Of a stretch of DNA of 64,000 bases, positions 10,554 to 23,566 are shown in pieces. The notes under the pieces are model-generated. The model saw only the letters and a list, made by a program, of their open reading frames with translations. It had not been told where the DNA came from and did not search any database. A program made the translations under genes and the position numbers. Position 1 is the stretch's first letter; the number at the start of each line of letters is the position of its first letter. Source of the DNA: Lasioglossum baleicum (lineage: Eukaryota; Arthropoda; Insecta; Hymenoptera; Halictidae); NCBI RefSeq assembly GCF_051020765.1, contig NC_134929.1, positions 16,274,635 to 16,338,634 on the forward strand. The letters are read 5' to 3'.

Positions 10554-12757
10554 GATCGAATATTTACTGCAATTCGTAGCTCCTTCTCCGTGAATTTATT
10601 GATTATGTACACATAACTATCCTTTTCTATTGATTGTTGTACTAACTATTAACTTCTATTAACACGTTCGTGTCAATAAAATTAAATTCGTTGTGCACGA
10701 CGTTATTTAAAATTACAACCTACGGGATGATATTCCAGTAATCGTCGTGATATAACAAAAATCATTAAATAATACATTGCAACTTTTCCTCGAGCGCTCG
10801 CCACACACACACACACACATACAATGTAACGCTGTAACCCGACAAAATCGATGGTGTGGCGGGAAGAATTAATCACGCGTCGCGCCATTGTCGCAACGAC
10901 ATGCTGACGTCACGGAAGCCATCGGTTTTTGAATTTCATGGTGTTTCGAGCAAGGGTGCCTAGTGCCGGCAACCTCCTTCGTAATTAATTTACCCTGCGT
11001 CACGGTGCATCGAGGGCTCTCGTCATCAATGTTGAAAAAAGGCGTCATTTACCATACAACCCTTTCACTCCGTCAAGGTCCTTCTCCCCTGAACGAGCTT
11101 TCGACAGACTTTATATTTTCCCCCATTCACTGACGAGCTTCGGAATGAAGTTTTATTTTTATGGAAAGTGGGTGCGGCATTACGCTTCGCTGACAGGGTC
11201 GAACAATTGTTTTATTTTTCTTATAAATAATATTTTATGTATATAAAATAATATATTTTTTATATTTTTTTATTTGGAGAAATTTGGTGAAATATATTCA
11301 TTAGTGAAATAAAAATAGTATATATATTTATTTCATATTATTATATATAATAAACAATATACATAATAAACAATGATCAAATAATGTGTACTTAGCATTG
11401 AAACTACCAAATGAGTCAAATTTACTTGTTTCTGATTTTTCTTCTTTGATATAATTTACATTTGGATAAATAATTTTTATATAGTAGATAACTAAATAAT
11501 TTAGCTACAGGATTAGTAGATGAATAATATATCTACCACTGAAAATCAAGAGAAAAGTAATTCAGCGAAGTTAATGGAAAATACATTCTTTTATTCTCTG
11601 CAGGACGTTATTTAAAGAAGCTTTGAGAAACAATTTTCCCTGCAGCGATAGAAAGAATGTAATATCAATTTACGGTATCTGCGGGCACGTGTATCAGAAT
11701 ATTCAGTAAAATTCTTCTTTCTACTCATGTTACAAACTACACGTGCCACTTAGTTTTCTCTCTTTCTCTCTAAAACTGTTAATTTTATGCTAGTCTACAT
11801 GGCACTAGCATGGGAGGGACATGAAACAGTCCGTTTTAATTGTTTTCGTTTCTGCACCTTCTGCACATTCTTTCGTTTCTGAAAGAGGAGCATCGATATG
11901 TACTTCCTCGCGCGGGACGCAATTTAGCTCCCTAATAAAAAGCAATATGGGAACAGACGCGTGCCAGGACATCAATACTTTAATTAAGTCTAAAAATAGG
12001 TGACAAAGTGTTCCCTTTAACGAATTGGTCACGCTGTGTAACTTCAGACCCTATTCCTGACCTTTCCTTTTCTTAAATGGCGGACGTCATTGCGGAATGT
12101 CAATCATATATCAATATGACGTAAGATTACAACTATTATAATGAATGGTTACCATTATATGGGGTTGAACGTTCGTAGCGTTTTCAAATTAAAACTCCAA
12201 GACAAAATTAAGATACATATTTATACATAGATTTGTTCAATATCATAATTTCCATTCTGTTCACGTGTTTTTGAACGTGAAATTTTGAGTACTGACACAA
12301 GGGTTGAAAGATAACCTTGGCCATTTTTATCAATCTTTGTCCGCTGGCTTCGGACGGAAGAGGCAACAATGTCGATCGTATTTTTTGTTTGAGCTCAGAT
12401 GAGCCATTGGTTATCTTTACAACTGTGGACTTAAAGCTATAAACTTGGCGGACTTTATTTGTCGGATTCTCTCTTGAAATTGGGACCTTGGTGTACTCGC
12501 TCCACCTGCGTCGAACAACGCGTCTGTGACGCGCGCGTGCCTCAGGACGCAATTTCTTAAACCAGATTAATTAACGACTCACCGCCGCTCTCTGCGATCC
12601 TTCACAACAAATTATGTTTCGTTGCACAATCATTCGAGGAAGCATTAATAGACGTGTCGAATTAATGTTGGCTGCTTCTTCTTCTCTAGTCGCTCGACAT
12701 TGTAGTACAAACATCAGCTGTCTCTTGATAATCCTGGTAATTTGGAACGATTATGAT
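10554..12757. other. Intergenic; A+T-rich tract and an AC microsatellite
   Basis: An (AC)n run lies at 10802-10819 and an extreme A+T stretch at about 11215-11560. A 114-codon frame at 12208-12552 (-) has a basic N-terminal part but no recognised domain. No gene is supported. Confidence 0.5.
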
Positions 12758-12956
12758 GAGACAGCGGATTTCATACATTCATGGCAAAAATGAGGAGTAA
12801 TTTAAAACAGTGAAACACATTAGAAAACTTTAAAAGTACTGTTATATCGTTTTCAACGTATTAAACATATTAACGAAGGAAATAAATGTCTACCTCACTG
12901 CAGTTTGTTGCAATTCAGGTATAAAATTTTTATTTTGCATAAAGATCGACCCCTCT
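12758..12956. mobile_element. Family A MITE copy 3
   Basis: The left is GACAGCGGATTTCATACATT followed by CATGGCAAAAATGAG, and the right is TTTTTATTTTGCATAAAGAT. The interior ATTAAACATATTAACGAAGG parallels the copy at 62512-62720 (ATTAAACGTATTAAGAAAG). Confidence 0.65.
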
Positions 12957-13370
12957 GATTTCAACAGGACTTCTTTTAATCACTTTGTTTACATAGACAA
13001 TAGAAAAAATAAGAGAAAAACAAATTTTAATATTTCATTGCTCGCACTGACCGCACTTCATTTCTTTGTCTCCTTTATTTCGTCCTTGACCGAAACAAAA
13101 ACATTAATGTAAGTGGCCAGTAATTAATTAGACTCTGTGACGTGTATGCTCGTCATATACAAATGAGAGGTTAAGAATTAGCACCGTAACAGTAAAAACG
13201 TTTAGTTTTGCCGTAACAATTAGCATGTCTGCGGTACAAAAATATCACAATGAATATTAATCATGTAGTCTAGCAGATACGATGCTTACCTATGTTCAGC
13301 ACTGTAGCTTATTGTAGTTTCACGTTTTCTGAAGTAAATCTTACATTGATTAAATTAATTAAGTAAATAA

Positions 13371-13781
13371 TGTATTTGGTATGTGTAATCCAGTAGATTT
13401 TTACCCGGGGCAGCCGCAGATCGAAGTTTCAATCCTGTAGGATCAATGGTCCAGGAGCTATGCTTGCTTAAAGTTGAGCAATCTGCAGTGTTTTTGACAG
13501 GTAAGAGCGCCGCCATATTGGTAATGACGGTCGCGCGCCGCTTACCGAGTTGGTTGGTGATTAGGTCAGTGGGGGAGCAAGGACCGGCGCAGCGGTTCTG
13601 TTTGGTAAGCGGCTCGCGGTCGTCACTACAAACCAATATGGAGGCGCCTTTACCTGTCAAAAACACTGCAGATTGCTCAACTTTAAGCAAGCATAGCTCC
13701 TGTACCATTGATCCTACAGGATCGAAACTTCGATATACAGCCGCCCCGGATACAAATCTACTGGATTACATACCAAATACA
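13371..13781. mobile_element. 410-bp palindromic MITE
   Basis: Arms of about 160 bp: TGTATTTGGTATG...AATCCAGTAGAT at the left is complementary to ATCTACTGGATTACATACC...AAATACA at the right. Both strands carry an open frame beginning with the same peptide (MVQELCLLKVEQSAVFLTGK) because the arms mirror each other. I see no clean target duplication. Confidence 0.7.
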
Positions 13782-15049
13782 TCATAATTTATACAAATTT
13801 TGAGTCCGGTAAAGTAAAGTTTACCCCTAATTAATTATATAAATTCAATTCGTACAGCCCAAAGTTATTATATTGAATTTATCCTAGTGTCTGGTGAATA
13901 ATTTAAAGAAATCTTAGCGACGACACGGACGCTTCATTAATTTTGCTGGAGCTTTTTGTTTCGTTGTCATCATTCGCGATTGGCGTCAAGTCGGCGTGAC
14001 GCGTCTAATGAAGCGGAGGACGTTTATGCAGATTTACATTTGAAGAAGAAAAGTTCCGCGAACAAGCGGGAACCGATTATTCTTGTCAAGCGAGGCGGAG
14101 AACTCAAAGGGACTCTTGAGATTCTACGAAATTTTATTGAAATGCATTCATTGTACGTATTGTTGAACTTGGATCCTTGGGAACGTTAGACGGAAGTTAG
14201 CTAAACGAATCTTTTTTTTTTCTCTCACGACGGAACGTGTTTCTTTGCGTACAAGCACGTACAATACGTATACGGAATTTCACCTTTATGTCTGACCATG
14301 ATCCGCTACTTAATGCAATGCCTCTTTAATATTAATTAACAACAGTATAAAGCTAGTGTTCCCTTTTTGCTATTTTTCCGTCCTCGAATTCGGTGCAGCT
14401 CAAGGAACAGTTCTACAGTTCCGTATACCTAAACGATGATGCCTATCAAAATGAATTTTCGAGACTTGTTGACGGGGGGGGGGGGGCGGGTAAATGTTAC
14501 TTCTATAAATATTTAAACGCTTCGTTGCATATACATATATGCATGTTAAATATTTCTTTTTATAGAAGGTGTATAAATTGTGACCGGTATGCTATTCTTG
14601 TTACAAGGTGATGCCATTCGAAATTGACTGTTTTTTAATTATTGGTGTAGAACGACAGATGTTACAATATTTCTTTTTTTATTTAATAATTTAACACACG
14701 ATCTTAAATTATGAACTAAAATAAATGTGAAACTTTTCATCTGAACGGTCATGTTGGTGTTCATGCTTTATCAGTGGGTGAGCATCCGATTAGATTAATC
14801 AATAGAACCCCTTGTTATTCTAAAATATTTACCATTCTTCCAACGTCCTCGTCCCGAATAAATGCGTCAGTATAAATTACCATTTCTTAACATGCTGGAG
14901 AAGGGAGCGTTTCCGTCGTTTCGATTCTTCATTAAAGCACGGTCATCAGTCGACTCCGGATCGTTACGCAATATAAAAAGTTTGTGCATCAAGACACTGG
15001 AGCTAACTTGATATTTCTCATTAATAGTTTCAATGTAGTGAAAACAATT
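13782..15049. other. Intergenic; 13-base G run
   Basis: A run of 13 G lies at 14474-14486. The remainder has only short unremarkable frames. Confidence 0.45.
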
Positions 15050-15051
15050 TA

Positions 15052-15968
15052 CACTGGGTGTACAAAATATTCGTACACCTTCTAACAACGAATAACTTTT
15101 TCAATTTTCGGACCCAACAGCTTGAGTATTTCGCGTTGAGTAAAGTCGCGTTTACTGTCCGCGATCGGATACACGATCACTGTCCAGTGCCTACCCACTC
15201 CACTGTCATGCTGTCCTTTTCTACGTTCGGCTTTCTTTTGAACTCTCGGTATGCGATGACTGTCCGTGCAGAACACAGGCTGTTGGACAGTAAAAGCGAC
15301 TTTACTGTAGTTTACTAGCTAATGTCTAAATAATTTTTTTTTTTTTAATTGTTATTGGTCGCAATTGCGAAGGAAAAAGTGAATCTGTGCCTGTTATGAG
15401 AATTTAGAACGTACCTTTGGTAGGTGTAAGTTACACATAATACATGTATAAAGCTTCATCGAAATTGATCAAGGTTGTTATGAAATATAATTAATCCCTT
15501 GCCTCACAATATCGTGTCCGACTCGTGATGAAGATTCTGAACAGATTCAAATAAAAATGTATGTCAATAATTTCCTATAACCGAAATAAAATTCGATTTT
15601 GGTTTTGTTAATGTACAGCTATTGGAGAACATATAGGCATACAATAGATATAACTTCTCTCCTTTTTCAGGAAATTCTACAAAAAAGTTCTAATCACTGA
15701 AATCGTAAAATAAATCGTAGGGCAAGGGGATACAATTACCCCCTTTTTTATTTTCAATAAAATAGCAAAACTTGTAAGAATCTAAATGAATCGGAACCCT
15801 TAACTTCAAAGATTTTTACATCCTACAATGCCCATAGCTTTTTCAAGTATCAACCGGTTTCAATGAAACTTTCTCCATGTAGAAATGCAATTTCGAAAAA
15901 GTTATTTTAAAAAGTTATTTTAAAAGTTATTTTAAAAGGCGTACGAACCACTTTGAGTACACCCACTG
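15052..15968. mobile_element. TA-flanked 917-bp non-coding element
   Basis: The left end is CACTGGGTGTAC...TTCGTACACCTT; the inverted right end is AAGGCGTACGAACC...GTACACCCACTG. TA is at 15050-15051 and 15969-15970. An internal inverted pair (GTAAAGTCGCGTTTACTGTC near 15140 and GACAGTAAAAGCGACTTTAC near 15291) suggests nesting. TA targets fit the Tc1/mariner group. Confidence 0.6.
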
Positions 15969-15970
15969 TA

Positions 15971-17629
15971 TAAATACTATCAAAGTCTTTTCACTGTTTT
16001 AAATTGCTACTCATTGTTGTCACGAATGCATGAAGTCCGGGGTCATTGAAAATTAGGGCGTCATATGTATGTATGTGCGCGACGGATTGTCCAGTCGTCG
16101 GGGTTTGTCGGCTTGTGGAAATTAACGAGAAACCTTCACGGATCGCAATATTCCGCGACTTCCTCGTTGCTTGGATTACCGTCGTCGTCGTCACGGATCC
16201 TCGCCGCTCTGGCTGAGGGATTTCGTCGCGGCCGAGCGTTATTCTTCCGACCTCAGGAAGTTCCACTCGTTAATATTCAACGCTCGATTTACGCGAATAT
16301 CTCACTCGTCTTTCCGTATTTTTATTCCTTGTTACGGCCCGCGACGCCACAGACCTCGACCTGCACGCGCGACGAGATAGCAAAGTAGACGACAATTTTT
16401 CAGAATTTTTCCAAACTTCCCCATTCGAAATCGCACTACGGTTTATTTTATGATTGCAGTGTCAAGAACTTTTGCATCGTTCATTTTTCCTAGAAAAAAA
16501 AGAAAACTCATGCTTATTGTATAGCTGTGTATTCTCCAAATATTGACAACAAAATGGAATTTGATTCCGGCTTGAAGGAAATTGATAATATACAATATAG
16601 TAAAGGTTCGTTCGCTTCTACTGTTTTGTTGTGACCTCGCCGACCGCGCCGAAATGGAAGGGATATTCGTTTTTCTTAGATCGTACAGTTCTGGATCTGG
16701 ATCTGGGTCTGGATCTTCTTGGATTCTGTTCGAAACGTTTTATTGGTTTTACAGATTCAGATTCTTTCAACTCAAGGATTCCTTCGTCAACACTTTTTCG
16801 TTTTTCCAATGTCTTCAATGGTTGAATTGTAACAATTTGGTTCCTACTTTTTCTAATTTGCCGAACTAATTCATTACATCACTGGAAATTGAATTGATTG
16901 AATTATGAATTTTGATCGAAAAAATTATTCACTCTGAACAGCTGTTTTTCTATAACACTAATTTTGAAATGGTGTTCATTGACAACGAGGCAGATTGACG
17001 CAAATACCCACAATGCAACATCGATGCCCGATTACATCAGAAACAATGTCTTCGCTTCACTTTGTTATTAATAGAACTATGTGCCTCACATATAATTTGT
17101 TGTTGCTATTATCTTTTAATAATGCGGCGCATTGACTATTCGAATAGATCGTTTGAGTAAGGTCAAGTTGTTTACTCCTCATTCTTTTTTACGTCAACGC
17201 ATGTAAATCGATCGGAATAAGTTACGGGAAAGGGGAATATTTCCCGAATTATTTAACATCGAATTATTGATTGTTTCTTCTTTGTAATGGAGTTGAAAAC
17301 AAATAAACTGAACTGGAAACTCTCAAAAGTCTGCATAAGATGTAATTGACGTCTACATTTACCTTGTAAATGCTAACAACGTTCATATGGCAAGAAAACG
17401 TAGTAAAGTCTAAAATCATTAGTAACAACTATTTCCTGTAAAACTTGCATTTCGTTTTTTCTAACGAATTGCGTTCGAACATACGAGGATAAATATAACT
17501 GACCCTGCACAAGATATGTATATTCCAAGAGCAGTTAAAAAAAGCTTATTCACGAGCAGTTGGTCCGTCGAAAACAAGATGAAATTATGCGGCAAAATTA
17601 ACTCGTTGCACTAACGTACAATACAATCT
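15971..17629. other. Intergenic; dispersed repeat fragments
   Basis: About 15985-16045 resembles the right half of family A (GTCACGAATGCATGAAGTCC). About 16634-16690 is the host repeat that carries the Harbinger-like empty site. A G+C-rich stretch at 16065-16390 is open in several frames without a domain. Confidence 0.45.
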
Positions 17630-17831
17630 ATAGACGACAGATCTTTCTGCAAAATAGAAAATGTCTATCTGTATTGCAACAACCTGGAGTGAAATAAAAA
17701 TTTATTTTTTTTCTTAATATGTATGTTTAATGGGTGAAAAATAATATAAAATAATTTGTTTACGGTTCTAAATTACACCTATTTCTAAATTACTCATTTT
17801 TATTATAAGTTCATCAAATCCGCTGTCTAAT
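17630..17831. mobile_element. Family A MITE copy 4
   Basis: The left is TAGACGACAGATCTTTCTGC then AAAATAG, and the right is CTCATTTTTATTATAAGTTC then ATCAAATCCGCTGTCTA. It is diverged but has both termini. Confidence 0.55.
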
Positions 17832-18640
17832 ATAATCGACGAAGTATTCGATAGTCAATGACTATTACCCTGTTTAATAATTTGGTGAACACAATTATGC
17901 TGGAAGCAACGACCTCGTCGATTTCCCGGGAAACGTATTAAAATTCAAAGCGTCGGAACATATGTATTTTTTATTTAAAACTGAAACTTCGTGGTCAACG
18001 ATATCTTCCTTCTCCATCGTTTTTATTATGCAGTCGAGTCCCGTCGAACGTGACCGTAAAGGTTAAAAGTACTGTACGTACATGAACCGTTTAATGCAAA
18101 AATTGTGTAAATCAATATTTCTCTGTTTGGCGTAAGAAATTGTTTATACATTCATTTGGTTAAATTGTTTATACAATGTTGTACGAGAGTCGACTGTAAT
18201 TTCACCGCGTGAAAGACTACAATACTCGAAAACCTTGAGATCAACGGCATCATCCCTTCAGCGTAACGAGTGCCAATCATTCGCAAGGTATTCCGTCGTG
18301 TTTGAACCATTATCCTTGGAACTCGCTACCAATAAATTGATACACTGCCATTCCTTGATAGCATTTCCGTCGTGATAGAGGAAGTTCCAGCCAATTATTC
18401 AGAATTCCAATCTTGGTCACCCTGAAAACTTTTTCGCGCTGCTGTTGCATTTGTTTGGAACTACCATTGTTATTTGTTCCGCGTAGAACTGTTTCACGGA
18501 TATTGCAATGGACACGTTGTTGGAAAAGTTTCACGGCCCTTCGCGTTGCTTATTAATGATTCCTGAAAAATATTAACATTCATTTATACGTAGAATATTT
18601 TAAATTAATTTTTAACAATTCCAAATTGATATTTTCATTG
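17832..18640. other. Intergenic, no supported feature
   Basis: No coding or repeat signal that I can support. Confidence 0.4.
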
Positions 18641-20445
18641 TCACTGTTCAATGTTATTCCTTACTTCCTCGTCTTTTCAATTAGGCACAAACAAATTGTA
18701 CTGAATATGCAAATTGAACGGGGAATATTCTGTGACTGTTGAATATCGTTCTAAAAAGATAATAAAATTCCATCGAGTGGTACAATTGGATTATATTGCA
18801 TATGATTAGAAATTGTAATTTCAAGTTACACATAGGAAATCTTTAATTGACTTTGATCTTTTGATAGTTTAGTTATCACTGTTAAATGTTATTCCTTACT
18901 TCCTCGTCTTTTCAATTAGGCACAAACAAATTGTATTGAATATGCAAATTGAACGGGGAATATTCTGTGACTGTTGAATATCGTTCTAAAAAGATAATAA
19001 AATTCCATCGAGTGGTACAATTGGATTATATTGCATATGATTAGAAATTGTAATTTCAAGTTACACATAGGAAATCTTTAATTGACTTTGATCTTTTGAT
19101 AGTTTAGTTATCACTGTTAAATGTTATTCCTTACTTCCTCGTCTTTTCAATTAGGCACAAACAAATTGTACTGAATATGCAAATTGAACGGGGAATATTC
19201 TGTGACTGTTGAATATCGTTCTAAAAAGATAATAAAATTCCATCGAGTGGTACAATTGGATTATATTGCATATGATTAGAAATTGTAATTTCAAGTTACA
19301 CATAGGAAATCTTTAATTGACTTTGATCTTTTGATAGTTTAGTTATCACTGTTAAATGTTATTCCTTACTTCCTCGTCTTTTCAATTAGGCACAAACAAA
19401 TTGTATTGAATATGCAAATTGAACGGGGAATATTCTGTGACTGTTGAATATCGTTCTAAAAAGATAATAAAATTCCATCGAGTGGTACAATTGGATTATA
19501 TTGCATATGATTAGAAATTGTAATTTCAAGTTACACATAGGAAATCTTTAATTGACTTTGATCTTTTGATAGTTTAGTTATCACTGTTAAATGTTATTCC
19601 TTACTTCCTCGTCTTTTCAATTAGGCACAAACAAATTGTATTGAATATGCAAATTGAACGGGGAATATTCTGTGACTGTTGAATATCGTTCTAAAAAGAT
19701 AATAAAATTCCATCGAGTGGTACAATTGGATTATATTGCATATGATTAGAAATTGTAATTTCAAGTTACACATAGGAAATCTTTAATTGACTTTGATCTT
19801 TTGATAGTTTAGTTATCACTGTTAAATGTTATTCCTTACTTCCTCGTCTTTTCAATTAGGCACAAACAAATTGTATTGAATATGTAAATTGTGTGGGGAA
19901 TATTGTGTGACTGTCGAATATCGTTCTAAAAAGATAATAAAATTCCATCGAGTGGTACAATTGGATTATATTGCATATGATTAGAAATTGTAATTTCAAG
20001 TTACACATAGGAAATCTTTAATTGTCTTTGATCTTTTGATAGTTTAGTTATCACTGTTAAATGATATTGTATTACTTCCCTTGTCTTTTCAATCAGGTAC
20101 AAATAAATTGTATTGAATATGTAAATTGTGTGGGGAATATTGTGTGACTGTCGAATATCGTTCTAAAAAGATAATAAAATTCCATCGAGTGGTACAATTG
20201 GATTGTATTGCATATGATTAGAAATTGTAATTTTAAGTTATACATAGGAAAACTTTAATTGACTTTGATCTTTTGATAGTTTAGTTATCACTGTTAAATG
20301 ATATTTTATTACTTCCCTTGTCTTTTCAATCAGGTACAAATAAATTGTATTGAATATGTAAATTGTGTGGGGAATATTGTGTGACTGTCGAATATTGTTC
20401 TAAAAAGACAATAAAATTTCATGGAGTCGCACAATTGGACTGTAG
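18641..20445. repeat. 235-bp satellite, about 7.7 tandem copies
   Basis: Units begin ATG(T/A)ATT at 18651, 18886, 19121, 19356, 19591, 19826, 20061 and 20298, an exact 235-bp step except the last (237). Units 1-5 are nearly identical. Units 7 and 8 carry a linked set of variants (GTAAATTGTGTGGGGAATAT instead of GCAAATTGAACGGGGAATAT). Unit 6 has a type 1 head and a type 2 middle. No unit contains a long open frame. Confidence 0.97.
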
Positions 20446-20901
20446 TTCGTTCGCAAGCGAGTTTCGAGGCAACCCGCCTACTTAGGCGAAACGATCCAGG
20501 CCGATCGTACTCTCGAAGAGATCAACATCAGCCGATCGCTTCGTAACCTGGCTTGATCGATTAACGTCACCGCGAGACGCGATTCGACTCCTTACGACTG
20601 GCTCGAACTGGTTTTACTTAAAGTCGCTTTCAAGGGCAAGTGGCAACGAATCTCGATCGAACGAACTTTACTCTTTCAAAGGAAGTTTCGAATTTTCTCG
20701 AAACCATGTCACATTCGTGTAAACTGGTCACTGGTAGTGCACGCTTTTAGTATTAAAACATTTGCACCCGTCATTATTGACGCAGATGTGCGAATTCGCG
20801 AAACTTCGCAAACTTATGTTCGGCGATCTACCATGTATAAAAACTTGCATGTCGAACTCTCAATATTTTATTCCTCTTTTTATGTATTTATAACAAAATT
20901 A
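20446..20901. other. Unique G+C-moderate sequence after the satellite
   Basis: The block 20440-20700 has higher G+C than the satellite but no long frame, and no recognised gene. Confidence 0.4.
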
Positions 20902-20903
20902 TA

Positions 20904-21293
20904 CAGGGTGTCCCACGTAAAACTTTTCACGATTTTTCAAGTACTTGCGATAATCTGACAAAAAATATTTGAAACAGAAGTTGATCAGTTTTCGATTGGC
21001 AATAAAAAAAGGCCACCTTCATTTTTTTTAAATGCCACTTGTTATTTTTAACAGTATTGTAGCCCGTATCAAGACGAATTCAACGATCTAGTATACCATG
21101 GCCTCCGGATGACCTTGAAGTACCATTTCAAAAAATGAAGATGGCCTTGGCAATAATTAAAAAGAGAATTTTCGAACTTTTTTTTATCGCAATGCCAATC
21201 GAAAACTATCGACTTTTGTTTAAAATATTTTTTGTCAGATTATCGCAAGCACTTTATTGAAAAATCGTGAAAAGTGTTACGTGGGACACCCTG
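20904..21293. mobile_element. TA-flanked MITE with CAGGGTGTCCCACGTAA ends
   Basis: The first and last roughly 110 bp are inverted repeats: CAGGGTGTCCCACGTAA, then CTTTTCACGATTTTTCAA, then GATAATCTGACAAAAAATAT on both arms. TA flanks are at 20902-20903 and 21294-21295. It is non-coding. The Tc1/mariner-type assignment rests on the TA target. Confidence 0.82.
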
Positions 21294-21464
21294 TATACTT
21301 GTACATACGTTAGAAGAATTCAAGAGCGTCGTTACACTATTCTCGACGTACCAAAATTATTTTCTTAACACGTTGACCGGCAAAATAAAAAAAAAATCTT
21401 ATTTAATAACAATAATAACACAAAAATAAAAGAGTAAGTTTAAGTATAAGTTTATTATCATAAT

Positions 21465-21570
21465 TAGACTCCGGATCTTTATGCAAAATAAAACTGCGAA
21501 ACAGTGAACACATTTTAGAAAATCATAAAATACCGAAATCAATGCAGACAATTTTTATTTTGCATTAAAA
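21465..21570. mobile_element. Family A MITE copy 5, internally deleted
   Basis: TAGACTCCGGATCTTTATGC at the left and ATGCAGACAATTTTTATTTT plus GCAT at the right, with an interior of only about 60 bp. Confidence 0.6.
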
Positions 21571-22524
21571 TTGAATTTCAAGTTTGTTCTACAATACAAT
21601 AGCATTGTATTAACATGAAGACTTTTCATTGTTACGAAGCAACATTTCAGAACTTCAACCAACAATCTCTTTGAGAGCTGATATCGACAGTCCACTCGAT
21701 ATGTACAATCGTTCCCGGCGACAGGCGCTCGTTCGCCGTAGACAATTGTTTGCTATACTGTTTAGAGAAGTAACGATCCTTGATAGCACCTTTTACCTAC
21801 TATCCGCGGCAACGCGGACGTTTCTTGCGAAGATTGGACCGTAACCGCTTCGTATTTACGACACGATTACTCAGTTAATGTACAATGGCATGTTTATATC
21901 CGTGTCCAGAGCCTGGCTAGATACACTGAATGATAGCTTTTTGTGGCACGTCCCGATACTAAATAAATATGTTGGATATCTATGGATTCGAGAGCCACGT
22001 GTAACTGCCAAGTTGTTTCGAAACGAGTCGCGATATTCTGTTACCGATGTGTTGTCGATTTGATTGTTTTCGCTAACCGACGGAAATATTCGTTTCGGTG
22101 AAACTAGTAAATACCGAGCTACCGATATCGGCAAGTGGGCACTCGTAAATTGATGTATAGCACCGGAATCAAATTACATTAGTTTCTTTATCTGAATTAA
22201 ACTGTCACGCTTTTTAACTGAATTCGAAGGCGGGCTTGTCGCTCGATTATTTGTCCAAACTTCAGAATTCATTTTTGTATTGGAAGGTAGAAATCATTAT
22301 GATATATTGAAGATGTGACTCTTCATTTTTTATTTTACACAACAATAAATGCAAAATGCATGCACAACGAAATAGTAGAACTGCACGATCGAAGAAACAC
22401 AGGGCTTTTCTTAGGTCGAACCTTTACTACCTGGTAAACCGAGGCGAATTATTTTTTCACCAGAAATATTTCAATTACTTTGAACTGTCTTTTTATCAGT
22501 TCGTCGAACAATTATAATAATTAG
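21571..22524. other. Intergenic, no supported feature
   Basis: Several open frames of 60-90 codons overlap on both strands (21629-22134) with no domain. Confidence 0.4.
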
Positions 22525-22727
22525 TAGACTGTGCGGATCTTTATGCAAAATAAAAATTATCTGCGTCGATTGCAAGAAATAGAAACCAAATAGAATGCTA
22601 TTTCTTCACTTACTAATTTTAATAAACGAGAAATCACAAATATACATCTTCAATCTTGAAAATTTTTCTACAATTTTCAATTTCGTCTACTCAATTTTCC
22701 TATAAATGCGTAAAGATCCGCAGTCTA
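22525..22727. mobile_element. Family A MITE copy 6, well preserved
   Basis: TAGACTGTGCGGATCTTTAT at the left and its inverse GTAAAGATCCGCAGTCTA at the right. The interior has TTGCAAGAAATAGAAACC and TTCGTCTACTCAATTTTCCT, as in copies 1 and 39716. Confidence 0.8.
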
Positions 22728-23325
22728 ATAATATAATTACTATTTCTTTGTCAATAATTTCTCGGAGAGAATTTCCTTCTAATTGAAAAGACAGAAATTA
22801 TTGTCTTACTGAACAGACATTATTCGCACGAATAAGCGAGCAACTGTGAAACAAACCCTATTTACAAATAATCAAACAAACCTTGGACAAGGGAATAAAC
22901 CGTTGTGCACGTCACGAGTCACGAGATCTCATCCACGTGTGATGTTATCGTATGCTAATACTAGTTCCGAATAATTACATCATGTTATCGCTCTTTCGGA
23001 TATCACGAGCACGAAATTTATTTGCTCCCCGCATTGTGTGAATAACAAGCATGTGACGATTGCGTAGACGGTGTGCATTTCGCGATGCATAATGACGCGT
23101 GCTGTGTCGCAGATCTGCAATGTAACCAAAAAGTCTCGCAAAAAGTCTATCACATGAAAATCACTTTTGAATCACCGAAAGTTATTAAAACGTGTTTGAA
23201 TCAATTAATCCCAATGAGAAGAACTGGAAAATGTTCGTCGAGTATATTAAGAACGTGCAAAAGAAAAATGAAAAATAAATATGTCGACATTTCTAAATTG
23301 TAAACAATGTTATGCACTACTCTAT

Positions 23326-23400
23326 TCGGTTGGCAAGAATGTAATTTCGGTATTTTAAGGTGAAACAAAACCGAATTTCTTCATTCAAACGATGAACTTT
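23326..23400. mobile_element. Mariner-type MITE, left fragment
   Basis: GGTTGGCAAGAATGTAATTT then CGGTATTTTAAGGTGAAAC matches the ends at 26132 and 44995. It is truncated on the right by the palindrome at 23415. Confidence 0.6.
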
Positions 23401-23414
23401 AATGATGAACTTTC

Positions 23415-23566
23415 AGAATGTCAAACCGCGATTTTTGCATTATTTTTTTCTACGAGTTCAAAATAGGCCGAAGTGCCGCTCAAGCGGCTCGGAATATCAA
23501 CGAAGTATGGGGCGAAGGTAATAGTTTGAACTCATAGAAAAAATGCAGAAATCGCGTTTTGACATC
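23415..23566. repeat. Inverted repeat of about 150 bp
   Basis: ATGTCAAAACGCGATTTCTG (complement of the right arm) pairs with ATGTCAAACCGCGATTTTTG at the left. CTACGAGTTCAAA pairs with TTTGAACTCATAG. It could be a small MITE inserted in the mariner fragment. Confidence 0.6.

Noticed and set aside
12208..12552. 114-codon minus-strand frame with basic N-terminus
   Set aside because: No domain recognised, no splice partners, and surrounding sequence is typical intergenic DNA.
18641..20445. CRISPR-like array
   Set aside because: The whole 235-bp unit repeats with no unique spacers; it is a satellite in a eukaryotic genome.
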